Below, one piece after another: positions 54,493 to 62,873 of a stretch of DNA of 62,873 nt. Under the pieces are notes generated by a model. The model had not been told where the DNA came from, did not search any database, and saw nothing but the letters and a program-made list of their open reading frames with translations. The translations under genes and the position numbers were made by a program. The DNA comes from Bacteroidota bacterium (lineage in GTDB: Bacteria > Bacteroidota > Bacteroidia > Bacteroidales > Porphyromonadaceae). Numbering within the stretch: position 1 is the stretch's first letter; each line of letters starts with the position of its first letter. The stretch is taken from assembly GCA_023388555.1 (NCBI GenBank), contig JAEWGA010000036.1, positions 1 to 62,873 of the forward strand, given 5' to 3'.

Positions 54493-55239
54493 ATGGACAA
54501 CAATACAGTATTACACAAAGGGAAGAGCAATATTCCCAAAGGATGTTACACCATTGCCTTAGCCGGAAACCCCAACACCGGGAAAAGCACCCTATTTAAT
54601 GCCCTAACAGGCTTACACCAACACACTGGGAATTGGCCCGGAAAAACGGTTGCACGTGCCGAAGGCAGCTTCGAGTACAAGGGGAAGCAGTATAAAATTG
54701 TCGACCTCCCCGGCACCTACTCCCTCCTCTCCACAAGCGAGGACGAAGAGGTGGCACGCAACTTCATTCTTTTTGGTCAGCCCGCCCTCACCATTATTAT
54801 TGCCGATGCTACTCGCTTGGAGCGAAACCTGAATTTGGTGTTACAAATTTTGGGAATCACAGCTAACGCCATACTGGTGGTAAACCTTTTGGATGAGGCT
54901 GCAAGAAACAGTATTACAATCGACCTTAACAAGCTTAGCGAACGGCTTCATATCCCCGTTGTAGGGACCTCGGCAAGGGAAGGGAAAGGGATACCAGAAC
55001 TCCTGGAAACCATACACAAAGTGGTAACCGGAGAGCTCCCCCCTGCCACACCGCCACACAAACTGGAAAACATCTCGGGCGAGGTAGCCCAAGCCCTCCA
55101 GGAAATAACGACAAAACTAAAAGCTATTTACCCCCAACTGCCTAATGCCGAATGGGTGGCTATGCGCTTACTGGAGGGAGATAGCCGTATGCAACTTGCT
55201 GTTACTAAAAACCAATGGGACCCTTATGATGAAAAATAA
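54493..55239 (+). CDS. feoB: FeoB small GTPase domain protein (split FeoB, N-terminal part)
   Basis: This 248-residue protein has the G motifs GNPNTGKS (residues 25-32), the switch Thr region NWPGKTVARAEG, DLPGTYSL, NLLDEA and GTSAREGKG. The helical stalk ends in WVAMRLLEGDSRM. In most FeoB proteins this domain continues into the membrane part; here a stop follows and the membrane part is a separate frame that overlaps by 14 bases. It binds and hydrolyses GTP to drive ferrous iron uptake. Confidence 0.9.
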   Translation: MDNNTVLHKGKSNIPKGCYTIALAGNPNTGKSTLFNALTGLHQHTGNWPGKTVARAEGSFEYKGKQYKIVDLPGTYSLLSTSEDEEVARNFILFGQPALTIIIADATRLERNLNLVLQILGITANAILVVNLLDEAARNSITIDLNKLSERLHIPVVGTSAREGKGIPELLETIHKVVTGELPPATPPHKLENISGEVAQALQEITTKLKAIYPQLPNAEWVAMRLLEGDSRMQLAVTKNQWDPYDEK

Positions 55240-56674
55240 AAACACCAACGCTCAGCACCTCGAAGAGCTTCACGACCTCCATGAAACGGTTGAAAAATGG
55301 AGGCACCTGGTGGACAGCACCTTGCACGACCAAGTAACAGAAGCCATTTACAAAGAAGCCAAGGATATTGCCCAAGAGGTGGTGCAATACGGCAGTAGGG
55401 ACAGAAATATGTCCTACGACCGGAAGATAGATAAAATCCTAACCAGCAAGGTTTGGGGGTTCCCTATTATGGTTTTTCTCCTGGGCTTAGTCCTATGGAT
55501 TACTATTATTGGCGCCAACTATCCCTCCCAATGGCTATCGGACACCCTTATAGGGTGGCTCTACCCCCTGCTTAAAACGGGTGCCTCAAAGGTTTTTCCG
55601 CAACTCTTTGCCAGTTTTTTAACCGATGGAGTGTACCTAACTACCGCCTGGGTGGTAGCTGTTATGCTTCCCCCCATGGCTATCTTCTTCCCGCTCTTCA
55701 CACTGTTGGAGGACTTTGGGTACCTCCCCCGCGTTGCTTTTAATTTGGACAGTCTCTTCAACAAGTGCGGAGCCCACGGCAAACAAGCCCTTACCATGAC
55801 GATGGGCTTTGGGTGCAATGCCGCCGGTGTGGTTGCCACCCGAATCATCGACAGCCCCCGCGAACGCTTAATAGCCATTATCACCAACAACTTTTCCTTA
55901 TGCAACGGCAGGTGGCCAACCCAAATTATCATTGCCACACTGTTCATTGGGGGCGTGGTTTCTCCGCAACTATCGTCGTTGGTATCCTTTGGGGCAGTAC
56001 TCGCAATAGCCCTATTAGGCATTGGGGTTATGTTCCTCACCTCCTGGTTGCTCTCCCGTACTATCCTTAAAGGTGAAGTTTCCACCTTTAACTTGGAGCT
56101 ACCCCCTTACCGTCCTCCTAAAATATGGCAAACGTTGTACACCTCGCTCATCGACCGTACGCTTATTGTATTGTGGAGGGCCATTGTTTTTGCAGCCCCC
56201 GCAGGCGCAGTAATATGGCTTATTTGCAACATAAACATAGGGGGCAGTAGCATTGCCGAGTGGGGCGTTTGGTATTTAAACGACTTTGGTTGGCTCATGG
56301 GGCTTAACGGGGTTATCCTGCTTGCCTACATTATAGCCATACCCGCCAACGAAATTGTATTACCCACCATTTTAATGCTTACCATACTCACCGTGCCCTC
56401 CCTTAGTGGGTTAGGCAATGGTGCCGGTATACTCTACGAAGGGGAGTCCGTTCATATAACAGGCATGATTCTTCACGCTGGGGGCTGGACGTTATTAACT
56501 GCCATCAACCTAATGCTCTTCAGCCTACTACACAACCCTTGCAGTACTACGCTATACACCATTTACAAAGAAACAAGGAGCTGGAAGTGGACAGCAGTAT
56601 CGGCCCTACTCCCGGTATTCATTGGTGTACTCACCACCATTATTGTAGCGGCTATTTGGCGTTTCTTTAACTAA
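55226..56674 (+). CDS. feoB: FeoB membrane permease (split FeoB, C-terminal part)
   Basis: This protein of about 482 residues begins with a charged helical stalk (LEELHDLHETVEKWRHLV), then DRKIDKILTSKVWGFPIMV leads into the FeoB core. The two gate regions are visible: TMGFGCNAAGVVATRII and FSLLHNPCSTTLYTI. About eight membrane segments are present. It carries Fe2+ across the inner membrane, driven by the GTPase encoded just upstream. The start is an ATGATG at 55226 inside the end of that gene, suited to coupled translation. The frame extends upstream to 55145, but those codons lie inside the GTPase gene. Confidence 0.88.
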   Translation: MMKNKNTNAQHLEELHDLHETVEKWRHLVDSTLHDQVTEAIYKEAKDIAQEVVQYGSRDRNMSYDRKIDKILTSKVWGFPIMVFLLGLVLWITIIGANYPSQWLSDTLIGWLYPLLKTGASKVFPQLFASFLTDGVYLTTAWVVAVMLPPMAIFFPLFTLLEDFGYLPRVAFNLDSLFNKCGAHGKQALTMTMGFGCNAAGVVATRIIDSPRERLIAIITNNFSLCNGRWPTQIIIATLFIGGVVSPQLSSLVSFGAVLAIALLGIGVMFLTSWLLSRTILKGEVSTFNLELPPYRPPKIWQTLYTSLIDRTLIVLWRAIVFAAPAGAVIWLICNINIGGSSIAEWGVWYLNDFGWLMGLNGVILLAYIIAIPANEIVLPTILMLTILTVPSLSGLGNGAGILYEGESVHITGMILHAGGWTLLTAINLMLFSLLHNPCSTTLYTIYKETRSWKWTAVSALLPVFIGVLTTIIVAAIWRFFN

Positions 56675-56682
56675 CCCAACCA

Positions 56683-57585
56683 ATGGACCCCAAAATAAAA
56701 GTAACCCTTGTAGGCACTGCCATAAACCTTGTTCTGCCACCTCTTAAGTTTATAGCAGGCCTGCTTGGTCACTCCAGTGCGCTTATAGCGGATGCTGTCC
56801 ACTCTTTGTCGGACCTCTTGTCGGACCTCATCGTTTACCTCTTCTTATCCATCTCCAACAAGTCGCGCGACGAAGATCACGACTACGGGCATGGACGCTT
56901 CGAAACCATTGCAACCCTATTTATTTCCCTTATCCTTGTTGGCGTTGCCGGCGCTATTGTATGGAACACAATACATGCCTTGTACCTCTATTTCTCTGCC
57001 GGCATTTTACCACCAACCCCAAGCATAATAACGCTATGGGTTATCATCCTCTCCATAATCCTTAAAGAGGTTGTTTTCCGGCTAACCCGCCGAGTAGCTC
57101 TCCAAACACGCTGCAACGCTATTATGGCCAACGCATGGCACCACCGGAGCGACGCCTACTCCTCCATAGCCACCCTCATAGGGGTTGGTGGCGCCATTGG
57201 TATAGGCAACGTGGGGCGCCTGCTCGAACCGCTATCCGCCTTCATTGTTGCCATTTTCATTTTAAAGGTAGCACTACAAATAGGGATACCCGCACTACAA
57301 GAGCTCTCCGACAAACATTTAGGAGCCGATATCGAAGAAAACATCCTAACCCTTATACAAACTGTGCCAGGCGTTCGGGACCCACACAACCTGCGTACAC
57401 GCCGCATAGGTCCAAACTACGCCATAGAGGTGGATATACGTGTAGATGGGCTTATGACCGTAGAACATGCCCATAACCTTACAATATGCATAGAGCAGAA
57501 GCTACGACAAGCCTACGGGGAGCGCACACACATCGTAATACACGTGGAACCACTTAACGCACCTTACCATGGGATACAAGAGTAG
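56683..57585 (+). CDS. Cation diffusion facilitator (CDF) metal exporter
   Basis: This 300-residue protein has six membrane segments with the metal sites IADAVHSLSDLLSDL and NAWHHRSDAYSS, then a C-terminal cytosolic metal-sensing domain (HNLRTRRIGPNYAIEVDIRVDG). CDF proteins export Zn2+, Mn2+ or Fe2+ in exchange for protons. Its place directly behind the Feo genes (8-base gap) suggests a balance between iron uptake and efflux. It overlaps rnhB by 17 bases. Confidence 0.9.
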   Translation: MDPKIKVTLVGTAINLVLPPLKFIAGLLGHSSALIADAVHSLSDLLSDLIVYLFLSISNKSRDEDHDYGHGRFETIATLFISLILVGVAGAIVWNTIHALYLYFSAGILPPTPSIITLWVIILSIILKEVVFRLTRRVALQTRCNAIMANAWHHRSDAYSSIATLIGVGGAIGIGNVGRLLEPLSAFIVAIFILKVALQIGIPALQELSDKHLGADIEENILTLIQTVPGVRDPHNLRTRRIGPNYAIEVDIRVDGLMTVEHAHNLTICIEQKLRQAYGERTHIVIHVEPLNAPYHGIQE

Positions 57586-58201
57586 CACCACCATATTGCC
57601 TGCCCGCCTTGTTGAAAACAGACTGGAAGCTGGTGCCGACGAAGTAGGGCGCGGTTGTATAGCCGGGCCCGTAGTTGCAGCAGCCGTAATATTACCCCCA
57701 AACTTTAGCGTACCAGGCTTAACCGACTCTAAAAAACTGTCGGAAGCGCAAAGGATAACCTTCAAACAACTCATAGAACAAAAGGCTTTAGCCTATGCCG
57801 TAGCATTTGTTCACCCTCACACTATCGACCAAATTAATATCCTACAAGCCTCCATTCTTGCAATGAATAAAGCAATTGAGGCACTTAACCCCACCCCAGA
57901 ATTCCTGCTTGTCGACGGAAACAAATTCAGCTCCCACCTAAAAATACCCTACCAATGCATAGTTAAAGGAGACGCCAAAATAGGAAGCATTGCCGCAGCC
58001 TCTATTTTAGCAAAAGTTGCACGGGACAACTACATGAAACAAATGCACCAAACCTACCCCGAATATGGTTGGGCAACAAATGTTGGCTACCCCACTCCAC
58101 AACACTTAGAGGCATTACAAAAAAAAGGAAGCACCCCACTACACCGCAAAACTTTTAAACCCTGCCTACTCCGACCATTAGGGTTGGACTTCGACGCTTA
58201 G
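57569..58201 (+). CDS. rnhB: Ribonuclease HII
   Basis: This 210-residue protein has the catalytic acidic residues in AGADEVGRGCIAGPVVAAAV (Asp-Glu), LLVDGNKF and SIAAASILAKVARDNYM. It cuts RNA in RNA-DNA hybrids and removes single ribonucleotides from DNA. The ATG lies inside the end of the CDF gene. Last gene of the feo run. Confidence 0.95.
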   Translation: MGYKSSTTILPARLVENRLEAGADEVGRGCIAGPVVAAAVILPPNFSVPGLTDSKKLSEAQRITFKQLIEQKALAYAVAFVHPHTIDQINILQASILAMNKAIEALNPTPEFLLVDGNKFSSHLKIPYQCIVKGDAKIGSIAAASILAKVARDNYMKQMHQTYPEYGWATNVGYPTPQHLEALQKKGSTPLHRKTFKPCLLRPLGLDFDA

Positions 58202-58275
58202 CCCACCTCCCCCCTCCTCACCTCCCCTCACCTCGCCCTCCTCGCCCTCCTCGCCTCGCCCCCACCCATTTTCAC
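58202..58275 (+). other. Polypyrimidine tract after rnhB
   Basis: Directly after the rnhB stop, ~70 bases are almost only C and T, with repeated CCTC and CGCCCTCCT words. No hairpin terminator is seen here. Such C-rich, G-poor RNA is the kind Rho binds, so it may be a Rho-dependent stop (inference). Confidence 0.45.
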
Positions 58276-58415
58276 ACGGCCCGTTTCCGCCTCTTTATTA
58301 CAACATATACTACCACCTCCAGCCTAAGGCCATACCCTCTCCGCACAAGGCTTTTACAAATAGTACTCCTTAGCAGCAAGAAACACTCAAATTATGCTAT
58401 AATACTATTTTTTAC

Positions 58416-58423
58416 TACCTTCG
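58416..58423 (+). promoter_or_regulatory. Probable -7 box of the FKBP pair
   Basis: TACCTTCG, one change from TAnnTTTG, 28 bases before the ATG at 58452. Confidence 0.4.
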
Positions 58424-58451
58424 TCCGATAAAAGAGATATAACATATAACA

Positions 58452-59036
58452 ATGGATAAAGTAAGTTACGCCTTAGGGCTAAGTATTGGACAAAACTTCC
58501 AAAGCACAGGCATCAAGGATTTACAAGCCGAGGACTTCTATAATGGGCTGTTAGATGTTATTAAAGGGCGTCAGCCCAAAATTTCGTACGAAGAAGCCCA
58601 ACAAGTTATAAACGCCTACTTCTCCCAACTGCAAAAGGAACGCTACCAAAACAACAAAGCGGCCGGAGAAGAGTTCTTGAAAATTAATGCGCACCGGGAC
58701 GACGTAACCGTATTGGACTCCGGCGTACAATACCAAGTATTAAAACAAGGCGACGGCCCTAAGCCCAAAGCAACCGATAAAGTAAAGTGCCATTACCACG
58801 GAACACTCATAAATGGAGTGGTTTTCGACTCGTCGGTAGACCGCGGCACACCCGCAACATTCCCTGTTAACGGCGTAATTAAAGGGTGGCAAGAAGTTTT
58901 ACAACTAATGCCCGTAGGCTCAAAATGGCGCGTTGCCATACCTTATGACTTAGCTTACGGAGAGCAAGGTGCCGGAAGCGCCATTGAACCCTACGCTACG
59001 CTCTTGTTCGACATAGAGCTTTTAGAAATCGTATAA
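58452..59036 (+). CDS. FKBP-type peptidylprolyl isomerase
   Basis: This 194-residue protein has an N-terminal dimerisation part of the FkpA/Mip type (residues 1-75; VSYALGLSIGQNFQ, AQQVINAYF) and a C-terminal FKBP domain (GVQYQVLKQGDG, VKCHYHGTLINGVVFDSS, VIKGWQEVLQLMPVGSKW, DIELLEIV). No signal peptide is seen, so it is cytosolic, unlike its neighbour. It probably helps folding at proline bonds. It lies 35 bases before an exported paralog. Confidence 0.93.
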   Translation: MDKVSYALGLSIGQNFQSTGIKDLQAEDFYNGLLDVIKGRQPKISYEEAQQVINAYFSQLQKERYQNNKAAGEEFLKINAHRDDVTVLDSGVQYQVLKQGDGPKPKATDKVKCHYHGTLINGVVFDSSVDRGTPATFPVNGVIKGWQEVLQLMPVGSKWRVAIPYDLAYGEQGAGSAIEPYATLLFDIELLEIV

Positions 59037-59071
59037 AATCCAAAACCATAACAAATCACTATTTATCTCAC

Positions 59072-59785
59072 ATGAAGAAGTTTATCTTATCTTCTGCCGT
59101 AGCTCTGTGTGCAATGGCTATGGCTTCTTGTAGCAACCTCGGAGGCTCCGCCTCTATTAAAACAAGTGCCGACTCTGCCGCTTACGCTATTGGCTTGGTT
59201 AATGGGCAAATGTTTGCTAACTCCCTAACACAAATCCCTGGCGACTCTATCGACAGGAAAGTACTCGTAGAAGGATTAAAAGACGCCTTATATAACGAAA
59301 AAGGCATCTTCACCGCCGAGGATGCTCAAACATTCTTGCAAACCTACTTCGAGCGTGTCGACAAACAAATACGCGAGCGCAACGAAAAAGAAGGTACCGA
59401 CTTCCTCGAGTCCAACAAAACTGCCGAAGGCGTACAAACTACCGAAAGCGGCCTGCAATACAAAGTGGACAAAATGGGCGAAGGGGAAAAAGCTACCTCT
59501 GCTTCCGATACCGTAGTAGTACACTACAAAGGTTCTACCCTGGACGGGAAAGTGTTCGACTCTTCTTACGACCGTAACGAGCCCGCCACATTCCCTCTGG
59601 ACCGCGTTATAAGCGGTTGGACAGAAGGGTTCCAACTAATACCTGCCGGCTCTACCTTCACCTTGTGGATTCCTGCAAACTTGGCTTACGGTGACCGTGC
59701 TCCAGCCGAAATAGGACCTAACCGCGTTCTACGCTTCGACTGCGAACTGTTGGAAGTTCACCACGCAAAAGCAGAAAAAAAATAA
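59072..59785 (+). CDS. FKBP-type peptidylprolyl isomerase, lipoprotein
   Basis: This 237-residue paralog of the previous gene has a signal peptide and lipobox AMASC (Cys near residue 20). The same N-terminal helical part and FKBP domain follow (LQYKVDKMGEGE, VVVHYKGSTLDGKVFDSSYD, VISGWTEGFQLIPAGS, FDCELLEV). It should act in the periplasm, tethered to a membrane. The pair looks like a tandem duplication followed by different targeting. Confidence 0.93.
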   Translation: MKKFILSSAVALCAMAMASCSNLGGSASIKTSADSAAYAIGLVNGQMFANSLTQIPGDSIDRKVLVEGLKDALYNEKGIFTAEDAQTFLQTYFERVDKQIRERNEKEGTDFLESNKTAEGVQTTESGLQYKVDKMGEGEKATSASDTVVVHYKGSTLDGKVFDSSYDRNEPATFPLDRVISGWTEGFQLIPAGSTFTLWIPANLAYGDRAPAEIGPNRVLRFDCELLEVHHAKAEKK

Positions 59786-59823
59786 AACCGTAGGCACATA
59801 ACCTACAAACCTTAAAATACCCC

Positions 59824-59865
59824 AAAGGGCGAGCATAGGAGTAGCTTTTCCATGCTCGCCCTTTT
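59824..59865 (+). terminator. Terminator of the FKBP pair
   Basis: AAAGGGCGAGCAT pairs with ATGCTCGCCCTTT over a 15-base loop, followed by further T residues; 38 bases after the FKBP lipoprotein stop. Confidence 0.9.
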
Positions 59866-60035
59866 CTTATTCCACACAAACGCCCATTAATTATACGTCA
59901 TAACAAATTATACTACCTTGCTCGGCAGTATAAAGCATGGTGATTATAAGCTACGAGAAAGGAGATTGGAAGAGGTCACTATGTAACTAAAAGTTAAAAA
60001 AGAAAAAACAACACGACAATAAAGGGGAAGTTAGG

Positions 60036-60043
60036 TATCTTTG
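60036..60043 (+). promoter_or_regulatory. -7 box of the collagen-like lipoprotein genes
   Basis: TATCTTTG on plus matches TAnnTTTG and lies 110 bases before the chosen ATG at 60153, giving a leader of about 100 bases. Confidence 0.55.
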
Positions 60044-60152
60044 TAGCAGTCTGGCCGTAGTGTATACACTTATAATCTCACACCTTTTTACACAAGAGCT
60101 ACGGATAGGCAATTTTGTGAGTAACAATTATTTATCTATAAAACCTCATCGT

Positions 60153-62669
60153 ATGAAGAAGCTCAAACAATGCGTCCTAAGCTTCTTGGCTGTGAGCCTT
60201 GTGGCTTTGGCTACGGGCTGCGCAGAAATGAAGTACGATCTCCCGGCAAGTCCTAAAGGAGATCCCGGAGCATCAGCTTATGAACAGTGGAAAACGGAGG
60301 TGTTAGGCGATGTTATCGACTGGCCTAAGGAGTCCGTTTCCATAGCCGACTATATCTCCTACCTTAAAGGTGGGCGGGGTAAGGACGGGGTATCCGCCTA
60401 TGCCGCTTGGCGTGCGTTGGTGGACGAAGGTAAAATAACCGTACCCGGAGCCCCTAACACTACATGGCCTAAGGACCGGACATCGGAGACCGACTTCTGG
60501 GCTTATTATACCGGCAGGAATGGCAACTTCCCCACCATCGACCCCCAAACAGGGCGTTGGCGTATGCCCTCCGCTACCGAAGAGCCAGGAGAACTAACCG
60601 ATAAGATTGCCGTTATTAATCCCGGAAAAGATGCTTACGACGTTTGGGTTGAGCAAGTAAAAAACGGAACAATACAATGGCCTAAAGAGCAAACCTCGAA
60701 GCCCGACTTTTTCCGTTACTTCAAAGGGAAAGCCGCCGATGACCCCGAAATAGAGAATGGTCACTGGAAGATTGGCGAAAACACCTACGGACCAGTTATT
60801 GGGCTTACCCCTTACGAGCAGTGGAAAAAGGATGTGGAGGGAAACAAGGCGGTGGACCCCAAAACAGGGCAGCTATGGCCTAAAAACAAAACTTCCATTG
60901 CCGACTTTTTCCAATTCCTGAAAGGGAAGAATGGCGTTAAAGGAGACTCCGCATACGAAACATGGAAAAAAGAGGTGGAAAAAGGTACCATGGAGATGCC
61001 GCATAACCCTGGCACTATGTGGGCAAGGGACGACTCCAGCACGCAGGCCTTTTACCGTTACTTGGTTGGTCAACCTGGGCAAGATGGCCCACAAGGACCA
61101 GAGGGAGAAAAGGGTGACAAAGGGCCTCAGGGGGATAAGGGAGACACAGGCGCACCCGGTAAAGATGGTAAGGATGGCCTCTCGGCTTACGACCTTTGGA
61201 AGCAAGAGCTTAAAAAGAAAGCCAACACGCCCCAAGCCTTACGGAACAACGAAACCGATGAGCCTTGGCCCGTGGATGCCGATAGCAAGGAGGACTTTTA
61301 CCAATACTTGGTAGGACGCCCCAGCAAACCCGGAGCCGATGGTCGCCCAGGAAAACCTGGAGAACCTGGAAAAGACACCGAGGTAGTGCTTGGCGTACCC
61401 AACGTTATTGCACAATACTTTTTCCAACCCTTAGGCGAGTATGTACGTACCACCGATGGCGGTGTACTTTACACCGTTTACGACATCGAGGGGTCTATAG
61501 CCAAAGCTGGAACAAAAGTTAAGGGACTGCCTGGCGTTGCCCCCGAAAAAGAGTACACAACCAACGAACAAGGGCAATTTATTGTACCTCGTGAAGATTT
61601 ACCTTTGGTGGAACCTGTAGACCAACGCTGGGGGCGCACCACCTCGGTAACATTCCCCGGAGAATCACCTATGCAATCCGCTGAAAATACCTACGTGCCT
61701 AATCCTATTGAAGCACGTTTTGTAACACCCGAAAAAGGGGGGCGCGCAGTTATATATTCAATCTCAAATAAAATATACACTTATCCCGTATTCCAACGCC
61801 GCACCCTGCCAAACGGAGAATGGGAATTGTTTCCTAAAGATTTACCACATGCGGATGACAAATTGATTGAATATGAACATTGGATTTTTACAGATCCAAA
61901 TGACATGGAAGGCTCCAGAATATTCCAGCTAAGAATGGAAGGTTATAGGGGATTAGATTCATCTCATGCAGGAGGGTTGGGTCCCACCAGATATATGATA
62001 AAAAATCCGTATGGAATAAAACAAATCAACATGAGCATATACCCCTATTATCCTGAAGGAAAAACGGTATACTATGCGATTAAAACCAGAGAAGATTTGT
62101 ATGGCCAAAAATTATTCTGGAACGATTGGATAGAAATGCCACCTGCTCAGGTTGCACCTAAATTAGTAAAGCTATCTCTCCATGGTCTAAACAAAGGGAC
62201 AAAGACTTTTTCTCGGGTTATGGGAGAGTTAGACTTCAGTGACTTGGATATGAATCACATCCTCAAACAAAGGGAAATGGTCAAAGGTGCAATTCCTGGC
62301 CCAAATCCAAGTAATACTGCTGGTATTTTATGGAAACCTGTTTATTACACCCCAGAAGAGGCACAGAAAGCAGGTATATGCTACATACTGTTCCGAGGAA
62401 AAACATCAGGAGGCAACCAAAATGCCAGCAACTACGAAAGCCCCAACAGTGCTACAAATAAGACATTTAATATCATATCTGTAGCAGAAGAGTGTGACAT
62501 CTATGTAATAGGTCGTCAGGGTGGGACGAAAAATTCCTTCTCGTCCAACTATTGGGAGGTATCAACACTCAAAATTGGAACATTGAAAAAGAGAGGAGAG
62601 GGCGACTATTACATTGAAAAAGCTTATCCAGAGCTTCCTGAAGTTAAAGTGGAGTATAAGCCATACTAA
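60153..62669 (+). CDS. Surface lipoprotein with six YxxW modules and collagen-like tracts
   Basis: This 838-residue lipoprotein has signal peptide MKKLKQCVLSFLAVSLVALATGC (written here as MKKLK through ATGC, Cys23). Six modules of ~50-70 residues follow, each opening AYxxW and closing WPK, then TS..DFF.Y..G (residues ~40-420). Collagen-like Gly-X-Y runs link some of them (GQPGQDGPQGPEGEKGDKGP and GADGRPGKPGEPGKD). A beta-rich region ~430-530 precedes a C-terminal domain of ~300 residues. The last part, from about base 61745, is more AT-rich than the rest. The layout suggests a rod on the cell surface carrying an exchangeable tip (inference). I chose the start at the signal peptide; 31 upstream codons in frame lack similarity. 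A related gene follows 16 bases later. Confidence 0.8.
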   Translation: MKKLKQCVLSFLAVSLVALATGCAEMKYDLPASPKGDPGASAYEQWKTEVLGDVIDWPKESVSIADYISYLKGGRGKDGVSAYAAWRALVDEGKITVPGAPNTTWPKDRTSETDFWAYYTGRNGNFPTIDPQTGRWRMPSATEEPGELTDKIAVINPGKDAYDVWVEQVKNGTIQWPKEQTSKPDFFRYFKGKAADDPEIENGHWKIGENTYGPVIGLTPYEQWKKDVEGNKAVDPKTGQLWPKNKTSIADFFQFLKGKNGVKGDSAYETWKKEVEKGTMEMPHNPGTMWARDDSSTQAFYRYLVGQPGQDGPQGPEGEKGDKGPQGDKGDTGAPGKDGKDGLSAYDLWKQELKKKANTPQALRNNETDEPWPVDADSKEDFYQYLVGRPSKPGADGRPGKPGEPGKDTEVVLGVPNVIAQYFFQPLGEYVRTTDGGVLYTVYDIEGSIAKAGTKVKGLPGVAPEKEYTTNEQGQFIVPREDLPLVEPVDQRWGRTTSVTFPGESPMQSAENTYVPNPIEARFVTPEKGGRAVIYSISNKIYTYPVFQRRTLPNGEWELFPKDLPHADDKLIEYEHWIFTDPNDMEGSRIFQLRMEGYRGLDSSHAGGLGPTRYMIKNPYGIKQINMSIYPYYPEGKTVYYAIKTREDLYGQKLFWNDWIEMPPAQVAPKLVKLSLHGLNKGTKTFSRVMGELDFSDLDMNHILKQREMVKGAIPGPNPSNTAGILWKPVYYTPEEAQKAGICYILFRGKTSGGNQNASNYESPNSATNKTFNIISVAEECDIYVIGRQGGTKNSFSSNYWEVSTLKIGTLKKRGEGDYYIEKAYPELPEVKVEYKPY

Positions 62670-62685
62670 TCTGAACCATATCGTT

Positions 62686-62873
62686 ATGAAACGCATTACC
62701 TATACATCTTTATACTTAGGGTTGGCTCTGGCTATTGGCTTCGCCAGTTGTAACCGTGTGGACAACTGGATGCCTAAGGGCGACCCTGGAGACCCTGGAG
62801 CCTCTGCCTACGAAATTTGGAAAGAAGAACTGAAAAAAGGCAACATAGCAGGATTAAACCCGCAGGAATCCAC
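62686..62873 (+). CDS. Second YxxW/collagen-like lipoprotein, 5' end only
   Basis: An ATG 16 bases after the preceding stop opens a frame that runs off the right edge. The 62 visible residues hold a signal peptide with lipobox FASC (Cys near residue 22), then WMPKGDPGDPGASAYEIWKE, the same Gly-X-Y start and YxxW module as the preceding gene. It is clearly a paralog in the same operon. Its full size and tip domain are outside the window. Confidence 0.85.
   Translation, partial: MKRITYTSLYLGLALAIGFASCNRVDNWMPKGDPGDPGASAYEIWKEELKKGNIAGLNPQES

Noticed and set aside
1..62873. CRISPR array, rRNA operon, complete insertion sequence or prophage
   Set aside because: I saw no regularly spaced repeats with unique spacers, no rRNA sequence, no transposase and no phage structural genes.

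Overview
The window looks like chromosomal DNA of a member of the Bacteroidales (phylum Bacteroidota). The evidence is SusD/RagB-type and PKD lipoproteins with Bacteroidota-style lipoboxes, a TANFOR-type secreted protein, DUF4301 and DUF6242 proteins, paired OmpH/Skp proteins behind BamA, a DtxR-FeoA fusion next to a split FeoB, the purF-carA-carB order, and repeated TAnnTTTG promoter boxes in place of an E. coli-type -10. I cannot name the genus from sequence alone.

Region 1 (1-13100, plus strand, more AT-rich than the rest) is an accessory polymorphic-toxin locus. It opens with the 3' part of a giant secreted protein: a zincin HELGH motif, a hydrophobic pre-toxin segment and a PD-(D/E)XK-like C-terminal toxin candidate. 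A likely immunity gene and a decayed second copy of it follow. Then come a truncated TANFOR protein ending in a remnant resembling the tail of a TNT (NADase) toxin, its presumed immunity gene, a third orphan toxin tail and a large third immunity-like protein. Two broken 5' copies of a PKD-lipoprotein gene lie between these units. The intact copy follows the last immunity gene and leads into an outer-membrane barrel and a SusD-like lipoprotein. I read this as successive replacement of toxin/immunity cassettes upstream of a fixed surface-apparatus operon.

Region 2 (13100-24520) holds DUF4301, aminopeptidase P and a gamma-carbonic-anhydrase-like protein on plus. On minus are the envelope operon uppS-bamA-ompH-ompH, a DUF6242 lipoprotein and tRNA-Pro(GGG). 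Region 3 (24600-27400, plus) is a three-gene overlapping glycan operon: GT2, polysaccharide deacetylase and GT87-type membrane transferase.

Region 4 (27600-51800, minus) is mostly core metabolism. It carries a PurF-type amidotransferase with carA and carB (CarA lacks its glutaminase Cys and His), cysS, a GH13 enzyme, truA, a UvrD helicase, a PhnP-like hydrolase, murB and a SPOR lipoprotein. The run kdsB-dnaG-ABC ATPase-ABC permease-cyclophilin-GH20 ends the region.

Region 5 (51900-62873, plus) holds a small secreted thioredoxin-like protein behind a structured leader and a low-complexity intergenic stretch with 24-bp repeats. An iron operon follows (membrane-anchored DtxR-FeoA, FeoB GTPase, FeoB permease, CDF transporter, rnhB), then two FKBP isomerases. 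The window closes with a surface lipoprotein built of six YxxW modules and collagen-like tracts, and the start of a second one.
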